From: Cocos nucifera
Taxonomy: Eukaryota > Streptophyta > Magnoliopsida > Arecales > Arecaceae
NCBI GenBank assembly: GCA_006176705.1
Contig: QRFJ01003055.1
Coordinates: forward strand, 124,001-188,000
DNA length: 64,000 bases
Direction: 5' to 3'
Shown here: positions 10,233 to 22,451 of the stretch, piece after piece
Layout of the letters: each line of letters starts with the position of its first letter
How positions within the stretch are numbered: the first letter of the stretch is position 1
Program-made: the position numbers and the translations under genes
The notes under the pieces: generated by a model
Told to the model about the DNA's origin: nothing
Database searches by the model: none
What the model saw: only the letters and a program-made list of their open reading frames with translations

Positions 10233-13090
10233 TGATGGTAAACATGCAGGGTTTCATGCATAGATTTCAAAATATTTTTGAAATTAAAGCAGGGAAAGAC
10301 ATAAATTAAATAGTTTAATCTACAATATGTATGTAATCAAATTATAAAATCCTACATCAAAGATCTATAATATGTCATGATGTAAATATAAATCTAAAAA
10401 TGAATTAATTATAATTGGTATTGATCATATCAATACCTAGATTTAGAATAATTCTAGATCTAACCCTAGATCAAATCTATGTTACTAAAAGATCATATCT
10501 CTTACCTTTGCATGGGTCAAGAACTCCACAATTGATTTTCATTGTTGCTTTTAGAGCTGCACACGCATTTAGTCTCTACAGATGCTTATAACATAGATTG
10601 TAGGTTCGTCGAACAAAGATCCACTCGAAGTACTAGTTTCTCACAGATCCCTTCTAATAATTAATCAAATACATATTCTCTTTATCTCTTGGACACTCCA
10701 AGAGATGAAGAATATGAGGAATAATGAAGGAATCCAACCCTTGGGTCTCTCATAAATCAGAAAATAAAATAAGAAAAACTAAATACTAAGAGAAGAAAAA
10801 TCTGCTCCTTAAGGACATCCACAGTCAATGTCCGAAAAACATCTCTATGCTAGGATCAAAGGAGACCTTCTCTTTTAGACTTTTTCTTATTTCTTTAGAT
10901 CTTACACCCTTACATTTTTCTCACAATAATCTCACAAAAAAAAATGGAGAAGAAGGGCTCTCATGGAAACCCTAAGAAAAGACCTTCTCTTCTTCTTCTC
11001 ACATCAGGACATGATCAGATCATGTCCAAAGATGACCATTATGCTTCAATGCCCTGAAGCATGAATCTCCACACCATCATACTTTATCTCACTTAGATTT
11101 TATCATATAAAATCATAAATAAAATAAGAAGAGAGAAACATAAAAAAAAATATAAGAGAAGACAATCTTCTCTTACCTTGCCTTGATCAAGACATCATCG
11201 TTTGATGTCCAAAAAAAAGGAACTACTCCAAGGAATTTGGTGCCTCATCCTCCCATGCCTCTCCCCCTTTTCCTTCTGATTTCTACCATGAAATCCCTTC
11301 TATTTTTTGGACACCCACAACTCCTTTTCGGAGGCATCCCATAAGAGATAGGAAGACTAGGTCAAACGACCTAGTCAAACAGGGAATTTATGGGGCGTCC
11401 AACTCTTGGACGCCCCTCCTCCTATTTTTTAGGTGTGAGAAAAGAAAATCATTTAAGGAAGGATAGGAATGGTGCACAAAATTTAGAAGGGAGGGTGCCA
11501 CAAAAATAGGGGGTGAGAGATGCTTTCCATAGGAAGAAAAGAAGAGTTTTAAGAGATCAAAATTCTATCTAATCTTTCTAAGTTTGACCTATTCAAACTA
11601 ATTTCCAAAAACATCTGATGTGAGGCATGGGAACCTCTTCTTAGGCATGAATTATTTCACATATACAACTAGAATTAAATATTGGGCATGGGCTTTAATA
11701 GGCACAAGAGAAAGAGAGAGAGTCCCAGTCCAACTAGGACCCCTCTTTGACTAGGTCAAAATAGTTTTGAATCTAATTTAAATTATATTTAAATTATATT
11801 AAATGCAACCTAATTAATAGTGATCCTAGTCTAACTAGAAGTCTAATTAAATCAGATTAAATAAAGATTTAAATCTGATTTAAATCCTAAATCAATTGGG
11901 TGCACCCAAGTCCTAGTCTAACATGGAATTATTCTTTCTCGCAATTGGCTTATCCAATAAACCAACTAGACTTAATCTAATTAAGTCCAAACTAATTCTA
12001 ATTGAATCTAATTTAATTAGACTTGATCTCAGCCTAATTGCTTAATCAAACTAAGCTAATTAGCAATCCAATTGCTAATCGATCCTCCTGTAATACCTGC
12101 ATTAGGTCAAACATCAATCGCGTTGAATGTTTGACCTTGAAATGATTCTCAATCATCGATTAACCATCTTATTAGGTTACAAGCTCTAATATGTGTGACC
12201 CCATAGGTTCGAACCTAAGTCGGTAGCATAGAAACCAATCTTTGCATCAATCAAAGTTACATCTAGCAATGATTTCCGACGTCCAGATAAGTCAAATGTA
12301 TGCAAAGCAACATTCTTAAAATCCTGACCTATGGTTACAGTATAATTCATTCTTTTGATTGATAATGCTCAAGATGACTTTGAGTATATTGTCAAATACT
12401 CATATAAGTTATCTTTATTGTGTCTCAAAATTTTGCAAATTCTGTGACACCTCACGAGGATCACCCAGGCCTGGATTTTGCTAAATTAAAACACAGCAAG
12501 TCATTCTCTTCCTAAAGTTAATCAAGAGTGGTCAATCCCATCTTGACTCACACATCATCTTTATAAGTACTTTACTGTACCTAAAAGTTTTTCGAACCTA
12601 TATTAAAAATATAGGCAGTCCGACACCAAATTAGGGTGAGTTGCTTGCAAGTCACCATAGTGATCTCAAGTCGGAGGGACACTTATACCCATTGGCCTTA
12701 GCTAGCTACTCTTGACAGTAGAGTGCTACATTGATTACGTTCAGTGTAGATGTACTCCTATATCTCACCTGGATGCCATACCAGTGTCTCCACACCACTT
12801 GATTATGAGGACAATCAACTCATATGGCATACAACGACTTACACTCAATAAGTTATCATCCTAGTTAATAACTTATTATTTAATCAAGAATAATTTAAGA
12901 ACCATTCGATAAATCCTCCTTTATCGATTGATTGTGGTTCTAAGGACTTCATCATAATTTAAGAGTTTATTTAAGGAAGATAGAACTTTTATGATGAACC
13001 AACCAAATAACTATTATTATTAGATAATTCATATACTAATTCCAATCATCTACCACTTAGATGATTGGCTTTAGGATACATTTTCCAACA
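10233..13090 (-). repeat. 5' LTR of element E
   Basis: This 2,858-bp partner of 283-3161 has the same ends on the minus strand (TGTTGGAAAATG... and ...TTTACCATCA). It abuts the TSD CATCT on its right and the primer-binding site on its left. Confidence 0.93.
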
Positions 13091-13095
13091 CATCT
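13091..13095. repeat. Target-site duplication CATCT, right copy (element E)
   Basis: Matches 278-282. Confidence 0.9.
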
Positions 13096-14116
13096 CATGC
13101 TATAGAGTAGTTGCATCTTTCTTGATCCAATTGAACCACTATGACTAGTCGAGAACAATCAACATCCAAAAGGGCCTGCACATCTACAATAGTGGAAGAC
13201 CGCTGGACTTAATATCTAATTGAGAAGATTTATTTAGATCTCTTCAATCTTAATTGTTAATTTACATCTGATGAAAATCTATAATTACATTAGATCTACT
13301 TGTGAGATCCTAGCTTGATCTGACTAAGATTGAACTCATGAGGCAATGCAAATGTAGTGAACTTAACCTAAGCACCCAAATTGGAATTTGGTCAACTAAA
13401 TTAGCTAAGTGAAGATGGGTGGGAGGCTCCCCATGCAATCAGATTGCAATGGTCCTAGTTAAGTAACTATCTTTCTAAACACTTACTTTAGACACCAATA
13501 GGTCAACCAAATCTAATTGGGTTTGGCTTTTGGTTCCTCACCACAAATTGTAAATTACAACCATCTAAACATGTATTCATGATACACCCTACACCAAGGG
13601 CTATAATGATTAATTGCAATCACCATAGGTATCCATGAAAACATCACCCAATTATCTCATAATTATAAATGAAATCATATTTTATTTTAGGGTTCATCCT
13701 TTTCTCAAAAGGTGCTATGGTTAAGGGTTTCATCTTTAATCATCCTAGGATAACCTACTAGCATAACTTGCATTATGCTAGGGCAACCTTATGTCAGGAT
13801 GATCTAGGATTAACCCTAAACCCATCTAATTAGGTCTTATGATTCAAAATTATGTTTTTAATCTAAATTTTAGATCTTAATAAATTTTATATCTAATCTA
13901 AATTTAAATAACTAATCAAATTATTGATCTAATCTAAATTTGATACAAAAATCAGATTAAAGCAAAATTTTTCAGATCCAATTTGAAGATGAATCATCTA
14001 CATATATCTAATTAAATTATCAAATCTAATCAGATTTTCAAATCTAATTAAATCTTAGACCTAATCTAAAAATTCAGATCTGAATTTTGATTTTAAAATT
14101 ATGATCCAATAACCTA
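13096..14116 (-). mobile_element. Leader of host copia element F (right part)
   Basis: The start resembles the leader of the other copia copies (compare 13105-13200 with about 52510-52640: 'gttgcatctttc', 'aatcaacatcc', 'gcacatctacaat.gtggaagac'). It ends at a primer-binding site. No gene is supported. A hairpin with 9-bp arms lies at 13758-13781. Confidence 0.65.
13758..13781 (-). repeat. Leader hairpin of element F
   Basis: Perfect arms, CTAGCATAA and TTATGCTAG, enclose a 6-base loop. The flanking words (GGATAACCT before, GGGCAACCTTA after) match those around the two hairpins of E, but the arm sequences are quite different. Confidence 0.7.
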
Positions 14117-14128
14117 GCTCTAATACTA
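14117..14128 (-). other. Primer-binding site of element F, variant
   Basis: The minus strand reads TAGTATTAGAGC two bases inside the LTR. It is one base off the usual TGGTATTAGAGC. Confidence 0.65.
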
Positions 14129-14130
14129 GT

Positions 14131-14640
14131 TGAAGAAAGTTTTCTGCTGGATGCACTAATTCTCGATCAAAAATTTTTGCATTGGTAGGGATCCGATCCG
14201 ACACACGTGTGTATGAGATCGCATCTCATATGACTAAGAGGGATCATGATCTTATGATTTGAAAATAAATATATAAATAATATAGAAATTATGAAGTTCA
14301 CATCTTCACTTTTGCATGGGTAGATATCCACCATGATTTGATGATTGTGGTAAATCTTGAAGTTCCTCACAAAGCCGCACAAACCTCTCATAGAGCCGCA
14401 CTCATATTCAGCCTCTATAAATATCCACTCAGGATCAGTCTAGGATGCTCCTCTTGATTTGGATCTTTCATCTTCATGACAGATAGATCTTTCTTTCTTC
14501 CTTTCCTTAGTGTAGATCTGAAGCATAAAACACTTTTGACATGTACGATGCCCAACATCTTGGACTAGATGATCTATATGGGATGCTCAATTATCTTGGA
14601 CATGAGAGAGGAAGAGAGAAGAAAGATGGGGTGTGAGATA
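14131..14640 (-). repeat. 5' LTR of element F, truncated
   Basis: It begins TGAAGAAAG on the plus strand next to the primer-binding site, so this is the 3' end of a minus-strand LTR. It is cut off at about 14640 by LTR G. Phrases such as 'tataaatatccactcaggatcagtc' correspond to the 'accggtatccactcgggctgg' segment of the A-family LTRs, so it is a distant relative. An open frame at 14167-14391 has no recognisable product. Confidence 0.6.
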
Positions 14641-16930
14641 TGGTTGGGAAATGTGTCCCAAAGCCAATCATCAATCTATTGACGATTGTGCTACATTGTA
14701 TTTATAATTGATTCACTAATAAATAAAATATATTTGTAATATTTTTTATCATAAAGTATTCATCTTCTAACAAATTCTATTATTGTGATGAAGTCCTTAG
14801 GACTATTTAGCTTTGATAAAGAGATGATTTATCGATTAGTCCTTAAATCTATTTACAATCAAATGATAGGTTGTTAATTAGAATGACAGCATCTATCGAG
14901 CATAGGTCACTGTATGCCATATAGGTTGGTTGTCCTCTTAACCAAGAATTATGGAGACACTGGTATGGCATACAGGTGAGATGTACAGATACATCATCAT
15001 TGAACATGACCAACTTTAGAGTATTTTGCTGTCGAGAATATCTCTAATGGGATATAGATATAACTATCCCTTAGAACTGAGATCGCCTAAGTGACTTACA
15101 AGTAACTCACTGTGCTTTAGTATTGGACTAACTGAATTTCTAATTGAATAATGGAAGGCTTCTTGTCATAGTCAGGTACTTGTGAAGTCAAAGTATAATC
15201 AAGATAAAATTGACCACCCCAAGAGTTGGAGAATAATATATCACTGTATTTCAATATAGTAAAATCTTGGCCAAGATAATCCATCAGATGGATTTGATAT
15301 TTTGAAATACAATGTGGACAACTTGATCAAAGTTGATAGTTGAACTCTGAGGTATCCTACGAGCATTTTGGTTAAGGGGATGAATTATATGAAGACTATG
15401 TCCACATGGGTTCTAAGGATGTTGTTCTACACATTCAACCTATCAAGCCATTGGGTACCATAGCTAGATGGTTACTTCAATTGATACAAGAATTTATTCT
15501 TATGCTATTGGCTTAGGTTCAAACCTATGAGATTATACACATTAGACCTCACAATCTGATCGGATGGTTGATCAACGATTAAGAATCATTCTAGGATTAA
15601 ATGATCGATACAATTGATGTTTAGCCTAGTGCAAGTATTGTAGGAGGATCGATTAGCAATTTGATTGCTAATTAGCTTAATTTGATTAAGCTAAAGAGTT
15701 GAGATTAAGTTTAATTAAATATAATTTAATTAAATTTAGTTTGGGCTTGATTGGATCAAGTCTAATTAGCTTATTGGATAAGCCAAGTGTAAGAAAAAAC
15801 TAGTCCTAGTTCAACTAGAACTCAGGTCAACCCAATTTTCTAATTTGATTAAAAAATTAAATCAAAATTAAATGTAATTAAATTAAATTCTTAATTGGGT
15901 TAGGGTCTAATTTAATTTGGTTAACTTGGTTTTGATTTAATTTGATTTGAGAAACCACTTTGACTAAGTCATATATGGAATCCTCATAAGACTAGGATTC
16001 CACCTTGTGCCACCTTAGCCCCACATACCCCACACCCTTCTTTCTCTCTTATTTTGTGTGGAAAATACCTTTCTCCCAGCCTTCTCATGCACACCCTCCT
16101 CTCCTCTCTTTCTCATAAGAAAATTAAGTGGTGGACCAAGTCAAAGATGGGAATTTGTTTTGGTTTCAAATCCTATGTGATAGTGTTTTGAAAAATCAAA
16201 ACTCTTCCTCCCATTTGTGTCGCCCTCCTCCCTATTTTTTCTCTGATATTCTTGGCAAAAAAGAGAAGGTTTTAGGCTTCATTTCCTTCTGGTCCCACAC
16301 CAAAAATTCTGGCACCCCTTGACTTGCCCTTTTTGGTCTTTCTTTGTCTAGTTTTTGACCTAAACAAGAACTCCTCTTTTCCTATATATTTAGGATGAAT
16401 TTTAGTCTGAAATTTTCATGAAATATAGACCATTGAGAGATCTTTGGGGTGTATGAAAATTAGGAAGAGAGAGTCCTTGGGCTTTGGGGTTCCATAGACA
16501 CCAATCTAGGTGTCTAGGTGAGAGCAAAGAGAAAAAGAAGAGGATCTTCTTCTAGGGTTGCTGTGTTCACCACTTTCTTTCCTCTTTCTTTGATTTTTCT
16601 GAGAGTGTCTCACATTTGAAACCTCCTCTCCTCCTTCTTCTCTTTAGAAGAGTCCAAATCTAGAAGAAGGATACATATAATCGATCATCAAAGAAGGATT
16701 AGCACAGTACTAGCATACTATGCTAATTTCCTGCATCAGGACTTCTGATCTTGATCGTGGGCTCGTGCGGATGACTCCTAGAGGTCGGACGCATGTGTAG
16801 CTTGCAACTTCATCCTCAAGCCTAGATCAATAAGTTAGAACATCTAACATGTACAGGTAATAGATTTGATCTACTATTTTCGTACCTGCATTAGAAGTAG
16901 TGTATATGTATGTTGATGTGATCAACATGT
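14641..16930 (+). repeat. LTR G, plus orientation, truncated at its 3' end
   Basis: It begins TGGTTGGGAAATGTGTCCC, matching the start of the LTRs of E read in sense (TGTTGGAAAATGTATCC), and shares the row of short hairpins near 15652-15764. A TATA-like TATATATTTA lies at 16383-16392, followed by a CT-rich stretch, as expected for the start of transcription. The 3' end is missing because LTR D begins at 16931. An open frame at 16128-16322 lies within U3 and is not convincing as a gene. Confidence 0.75.
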
Positions 16931-19566
16931 TGAAAAAAAAATTGGGTTTTTCCTGCCATGGGATGCATCTGATCATATTAAATTTGCAGCAAAATAATTT
17001 TTAAAATTTTTTTTATGATCTAATTAGATTTAAGAGTTCTTAGATCTGATTAGATTGATTTAAAATTAGAAGTCAAATAAAAACAAAAATAGTGATAAAA
17101 ATTATCACCTAATCGGGTAAACCATTTACCCGTTGTGATGATCTGACGACTGATTCGAGGTTCTGATTGAGCCATAAATGCACCTAGCCTCTACCAGTAT
17201 CCACTCATGTCAGATCTAAAAGTCTTCTCCTTCTGGATCTAATCTCCAAAGATCAAATCTGATGTCTTCCCATAGAGCCTTCAAAATGAACTACGAAGGC
17301 TGCACATTCGTCTCATGAACATTGTCATCTCTCGCTAATCTTTATGCTGATGGAACTTCATCTTTGCTCATAGGTTTTGCCCAACTCTTGGGCATGGAGA
17401 AGAGGGAGAGGATTAGATGAGGGAGGTTTGGAGATGAATATTTTGGTAGGACTTCACCATTGAGAAATTATGAAGCACAATAGCTTGTGCAGGGCCCTAT
17501 TTATAGAGCTAGTCAAGAGTCCCTTTGCATATATCTTTGAACAGGTCAAAGTTTAGCATACAGAAAAACTCCTTAACTATTCTCCATGCCCCACCCTCTT
17601 ATTTTTCTTATTTTGTTGCACAAAATTTAGAAAAAGTTGGCATGGAGATGGAGAGATAAAATTTGGATGGTGCAAGCAACTTATCTCCTAGGTATTTGAT
17701 CTCATCAAGTATGTTTGATCCATTCAAATCCCATTTGAATGGGACATCTCCACCCTATCCATACGGGGCGCACAGCCAAATGGGGAGTGTGCCCCTTTTT
17801 TCTCACATAAACATCTAGGGGCATGCATCCCGAGAAAATCTCCAGGGGTGCATGCCCCATATCCTTTAATTCCTGCATTCGGGTCAACGTTTGACCATTA
17901 TCCTGTTCTCATCTCATGGGATTAAGACAAAATCTTTTCAAGTCCCATCCAATTGATTTATATCAAGTCCTAATCAAGTTAGAACAAGCTTTGATCAGAC
18001 CAGGACTTGGTTTAATCAGATCAAGAAAAATCCATCTAGAATTTTTAGGAGAGGCTTGTCCAAATTTCATCTTATGATTTAAGGACAAGCCCTAATCTGG
18101 CAAAGACAACCCTTATCTTGTTCCCATATCATGGGATTTAGGATAAGTCTTGATTAGGCTAGGACAAGATATAGTTAGATCAGGACAAAACCCTACAAAA
18201 TTTCTGGATAAGCCTTGTGCAAATAATTCTAGAAATTAGTAGGTCTTCTCCTGTTTCCATCCAATGGATTAGGATAAGCCTAGATTAGGTTAGGACAAGA
18301 CTTTTCTAATCTAGACAAGTTTCAGTCAGACTAGGATAGAACCATACAAGGCTCTCGGATAAGCCAAATCTAATTTGGTTCAGTCGAGATGAACCAGAAA
18401 GATGACAGAAGGAGAATATTAGGTTCAATCTTGTGCTAGCACGATTTTCTTGAACCTAATTGGATCTAATCCAAATCAATCAAACTGGGTTAGCTCAATT
18501 AATGATATCCAAATCAAAACCCTTGTTTATGTGACCTAGTTAGATTTAGTTCTATATGGTAATGAGACATATCATAATCTCCATCAATGACATCACTGAA
18601 ACACCTTTCGATGGATCAAAATTCTTTCGATTCTTTCAATTAGAATTGTCGATCATCAAGACAATTCTAATTGATCCCAAAATCCACCAATGACACCTAG
18701 CAGTATATAGTGGCAATCCATCAAAATTGAATAGTGAATCTCTTAGTGCAACTATCAGTGTGATTGGGTTCTGCTATCATGATCCTCGATGGGATTAGGG
18801 TTAAGGTGAACTCGTCAAACCCAACACCTGTCATATGAATGAATCATTCGATTCGAGTCCGATGTGAAATACTAATAGAAACTTCTTTCTATTATTTCAC
18901 ACTACCATGGCCATGAGTTTTAGGATTCGATCTCATGATCATCATAGGACCACTCCTCTACCGAGTTTGATAGATCCCATCATGGTGCTATCCAATTCCT
19001 ACAATGAACATGCTATAGCCAGCATACACCTAAGGATTTCGAATGGCTAGGAAATCAAGTTATGATGTAGTCAAACTATAACACCATCAAGGTGAACTGT
19101 TGATGCACCTTAGGTCAAAGAACTAGACACATCCTATAGTATCGAGCTAGTCATCGACGAGAAGGTAGGCTCTCTTATGACTGCTCGAGATAGTCATGCT
19201 CAGTGCCCTCATTCTCTAATGGGTATCTATAATCTCTCTTTGATGTCCCTACACCGTAGACTCAAGACTCATCTATCCTAAGAAAGTAATTATACATTGA
19301 TCTTTTCGATGGATCACCATCCCCATGATGATCCTATGATCGAGAGCAGTTTATGAGTTAATTATGTAATACATGTCTTAAATTCTCAACTCTTGAGAAT
19401 GTGTTATCATACCTATTAACTCAATGAAAGTATCACAAACACTTTAATATATAATGTGATAGAATAAATAAATGTTTAATTAATTTTAAGACAAAATTAT
19501 GAAAATGCTCCTAGAAAGTATTTAACAAGTGTCGGTCAATCTGGCTTCTAGGGCACACATCTAACA
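16931..19566 (-). repeat. 3' LTR of copia element D
   Basis: In minus orientation the LTR runs from TGTTAGATGTGTGCCC (19566) to TTTTTTTTTCA (16931), 2,636 bp. It is a diverged relative of the A-family LTR: the same order of blocks, the same TATAAATA (minus strand, 17498-17505), the same palindrome GTGCTAGCAC with TTAGGTTCAA/TTGAACCTAA arms (18419-18459), and the same start sequence. The D internal region follows on its right. Confidence 0.85.
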
Positions 19567-19577
19567 AACTCCTACTT
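19567..19577 (-). other. Polypurine tract of element D
   Basis: The minus strand reads AAGTAGGAGTT directly before the LTR. It corresponds to AAGTGGGAGAT in element A. Confidence 0.75.
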
Positions 19578-21473
19578 GACCTAAAGCTAATTGGCTACAA
19601 ATCTAAGTCCCATCTTCTCAAAGTGGGCTTGGATCTTCTGCTAGCTTAAAGGCTTTATAAGTGGGTCAATCGCATTATCTACGGTGTTGACTCTCTTGAC
19701 CTCGATGTATCCTTCTCGAAGTAATTATGGATTAGGTGGAACCATCTTCTTGGAACTTTTTTAACTTACAGTACCATCAGTGCATAGGAACAAACTTTTA
19801 GACGTCGACTTTCGATCATCTTTATCAGACATAAACTCTAAGTCTGCATACTCCTAGACCTAGATTTCACCATGCTGAACCTCTTCAGCACCTCCTCTAT
19901 TTGAGAGACCCAGTATCCTCTTCAATCTATCCCTATAGACCTTAAAAATGAAGAATGCCTTACCTAGGTCTGTCATAAAAAATTTCTTAGATAACCATAC
20001 TTTGACTTAAGTCAGCATGGGAATATCATTCCCAATCAGGAGGATGTCATCCACATACAATATTAGGAAGACAACAATGCTCCCACTGACCTTCTTGAAC
20101 ATACTTGATTTCTCTTTATTCTTGATTAAACCAAATGATTTGATTACATCAAGCATTCCAACTCCGAGATGCTTGCTTAAGTCCATGAACCTTTGCAGCT
20201 TGTAGGCCTTTATGATCACCATCACTGGATGTGAAAATAAATGATTGTTCCATATAAATATCTTCCTCAAGATATCCAATTATGAACTCCATTATCACAT
20301 CCATCTACCATATTTTATAATTAAAATATATTGCAACGACAAGCAATGTGCGGATGGATGGCCACTGATGAGAAGGTAACCTGATACCCTTTTGTCACTA
20401 GCCTAATCTTGAATATCTATACATTCTCATCTGCACATATCTCTAACTTGAAAATACATTTATACCCAATAGGTGCTATACCTTTAGGTGGATCTACCAA
20501 GATCCTGATTTAGTTTGAGTGCATCAAGTCAATCTTTGACTTCATTGCCTTTTACCAATTCTTGGAGTAAATATCTGATATCGCCTCATCATAGATTCTA
20601 GGATCATCAACATGAACCCATTTTTCCTGAGGAATATTTCATCTACATCCTCTAAAATAGTACCTAAGTACCTTCAGGAGAATAAAAAATGCTATTTGAC
20701 CTACGAGATGGAGGAGGTAGTGAATTATGGATCGACTCAGACTAACTAGGTTTTTGAGATTTCTTGGCTTATTGCTCTTTGGAGACTTTCTCCTTAAGCC
20801 TAATCTATCTTCTGATGCCATAATCTTGAACAAACTATTTTCAAAAATAATGTGTCAACCCACAATCACATTGTGGTTATCCGAAAGATAGAAGTAATAT
20901 CCTAATAACTTTTTAGGATATCCAATAAATCAAGTTCTAAGGGACCTAGACTCTAACTTGCCCACCACTAGACAATCCTAATTTTGAGATGACTTAGACT
21001 TGGCTTCTTACTATTCCATATTTTATATGCAGTGGTAGGAATAATTTTAGATGGAACCCTGTTAAACTATCCCTAAAGAATCTATGGAAGATCCATGAAG
21101 CTCATCATGGATCAGACCATATCTAATAAGGTCTGATTTTTCCATTCTGAAAATCCATTAAGATGAGGCAAACCAGGTGAAGTACATTATGACGCTATGC
21201 CATTAATCTTGAGATAGTTCAAAAATTCCCAACTTAGGTATTCATCTCCTCAATCTGATTGAAGAACCTTAATGGGCTTTCCGATTTGCTTTTCTACTTC
21301 ATGTCTGAATTTCTTAAACTTTTCAGTGGCTTCAGACTTATGTCATATCGAGTACACATACTCATACCAAGATAGATTATTGATAAAGATAATAAAGAAG
21401 TCATAATTATCTCTAACTGGCACATCGAGTGAGCCACACATATCTTTATGTACTAGGGCAAGTAGGTCTGTGG
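19578..21473 (-). pseudogene. Deleted pol of element D: RNase H, RT and integrase fragments
   Basis: Minus-strand reading gives the end of RNase H just inside the polypurine tract, then RT and the C-terminal half of integrase, collinear with element A but with several large deletions (about 170 bp near 19750 and about 270 bp near 19870). The longest surviving piece (20007-20279) contains the RT motif YVDD in 'FLILYVDDILLIGND', preceded by a 'KSFGLIKNKE' segment. The codon after the integrase domain is TAG here too (20835-20837), as in A, B and C, although frames around it are shifted. The sequence breaks off at 21473 inside the integrase, where a truncated A-family LTR begins. It is non-functional. 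Confidence 0.85.
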
Positions 21474-22451
21474 TGAAGGAAAATCATGATTTCTCGGACC
21501 AGATTCGTTCAGATCTGATCGGATCAAGAGATATATTTCAAAAATTTTTTTCTTTGATCCTAATCAGATCTAGGATGTTTTAGATTTGATCCTTATTATT
21601 CTAATAATAAAAATAAAATCTTAATAAATTAAATCAAATTTAATTTACCTTGATGTAGGGTAATCCTATTACCCGTTGATGATCCTGTAAGCAGCGGAAG
21701 GTTCTGGATCTAGCCACGCAAGTGCCTGGCCTCTACCGATATCCACTCAAGCTAGATCTAGAGATCCTCTTCTTCTCTATCACATCTCCAAAAATCAGAT
21801 CTGGATCCAATCTGGAGGATCTTCAAAATACCTTTTGAAGATCAGTAGTTGTCCTTTACAGCAGTGCAGCCTTCCAGCTTTCTATCATCTTTCTCTCATT
21901 TGGATTGCACCAACTAAGATCCCAGACTCCTTTGGGCATGGAGAGGAGAGGGAGAAGGTGGACTTGGCATGGAGGAGGAGAGGAGAGGCAGCCTTGGGGC
22001 ATGGGAATTTCAAATTCTCTTTTGAGTTGGGCACAGGATCGTATTTACAAACTAAGCATGATCCAACTCCTCTTCTTCCCAACCAATCACAACCCTTTGT
22101 GAAATCAGATCTAAATTTGATTGATGGAAATAGAGTCCCTTGGATTCCTCCTTAGATGGTGCCTAAGACCAGTCAAACTTGGTTCATAGGAGAAGTCTAA
22201 TCGAAATCCAAAAGGGAGATGGAGTCCCTATCCAATAGGGACTCCTGGGCGCCTCCTGCTTGGGCACACACCAAGGGTGGTGTGTGCCCTCCTCTTTGCC
22301 AGGTTCTGACAGGGGGACAGGCCCCCACCAACTCTCCAATAGGTGCATGACACATGGACAGAGGTCAAAATATCAATGGTCAACATTTGACCAGTCAAAG
22401 GTCAACTTTTGACCAAAGTCAAAGGACGAGAAATGGCAGGTGACCAAATGG
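21474..22451 (-). repeat. Truncated A-family LTR of copy K
   Basis: It begins TGAAGGAAAATC, the 3' end of an A-family LTR in minus orientation, and stays alignable to 29543- and 45831- until about 22450. There it jumps into integrase sequence. The 5' part of the LTR, RNase H and RT are missing. The junction contains the 8-bp word CTTATCCG twice in tandem (22452-22459, 22460-22467), consistent with end-joining repair. Confidence 0.8.

Larger units (their letters stand above)
283..13090 (-). mobile_element. Complete LTR retrotransposon E (Ty1/copia), 12.8 kb including a nested solo LTR
   Basis: The element runs from TG at 283 to CA at 13090 and is bounded by the 5-bp duplication CATCT. Two LTRs of about 2.87 kb flank an internal region with an initiator-Met primer-binding site next to the right LTR and a purine-rich tract next to the left LTR, so it reads on the minus strand. 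RNase H, integrase and other copia remnants are visible in the expected order, but all frames are broken. A solo LTR (4237-6507) sits inside. In one 290-bp stretch compared by eye (1321- versus 11261-) the LTRs differ at about 20 positions, mostly transitions, so this insertion is old. Confidence 0.93.
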
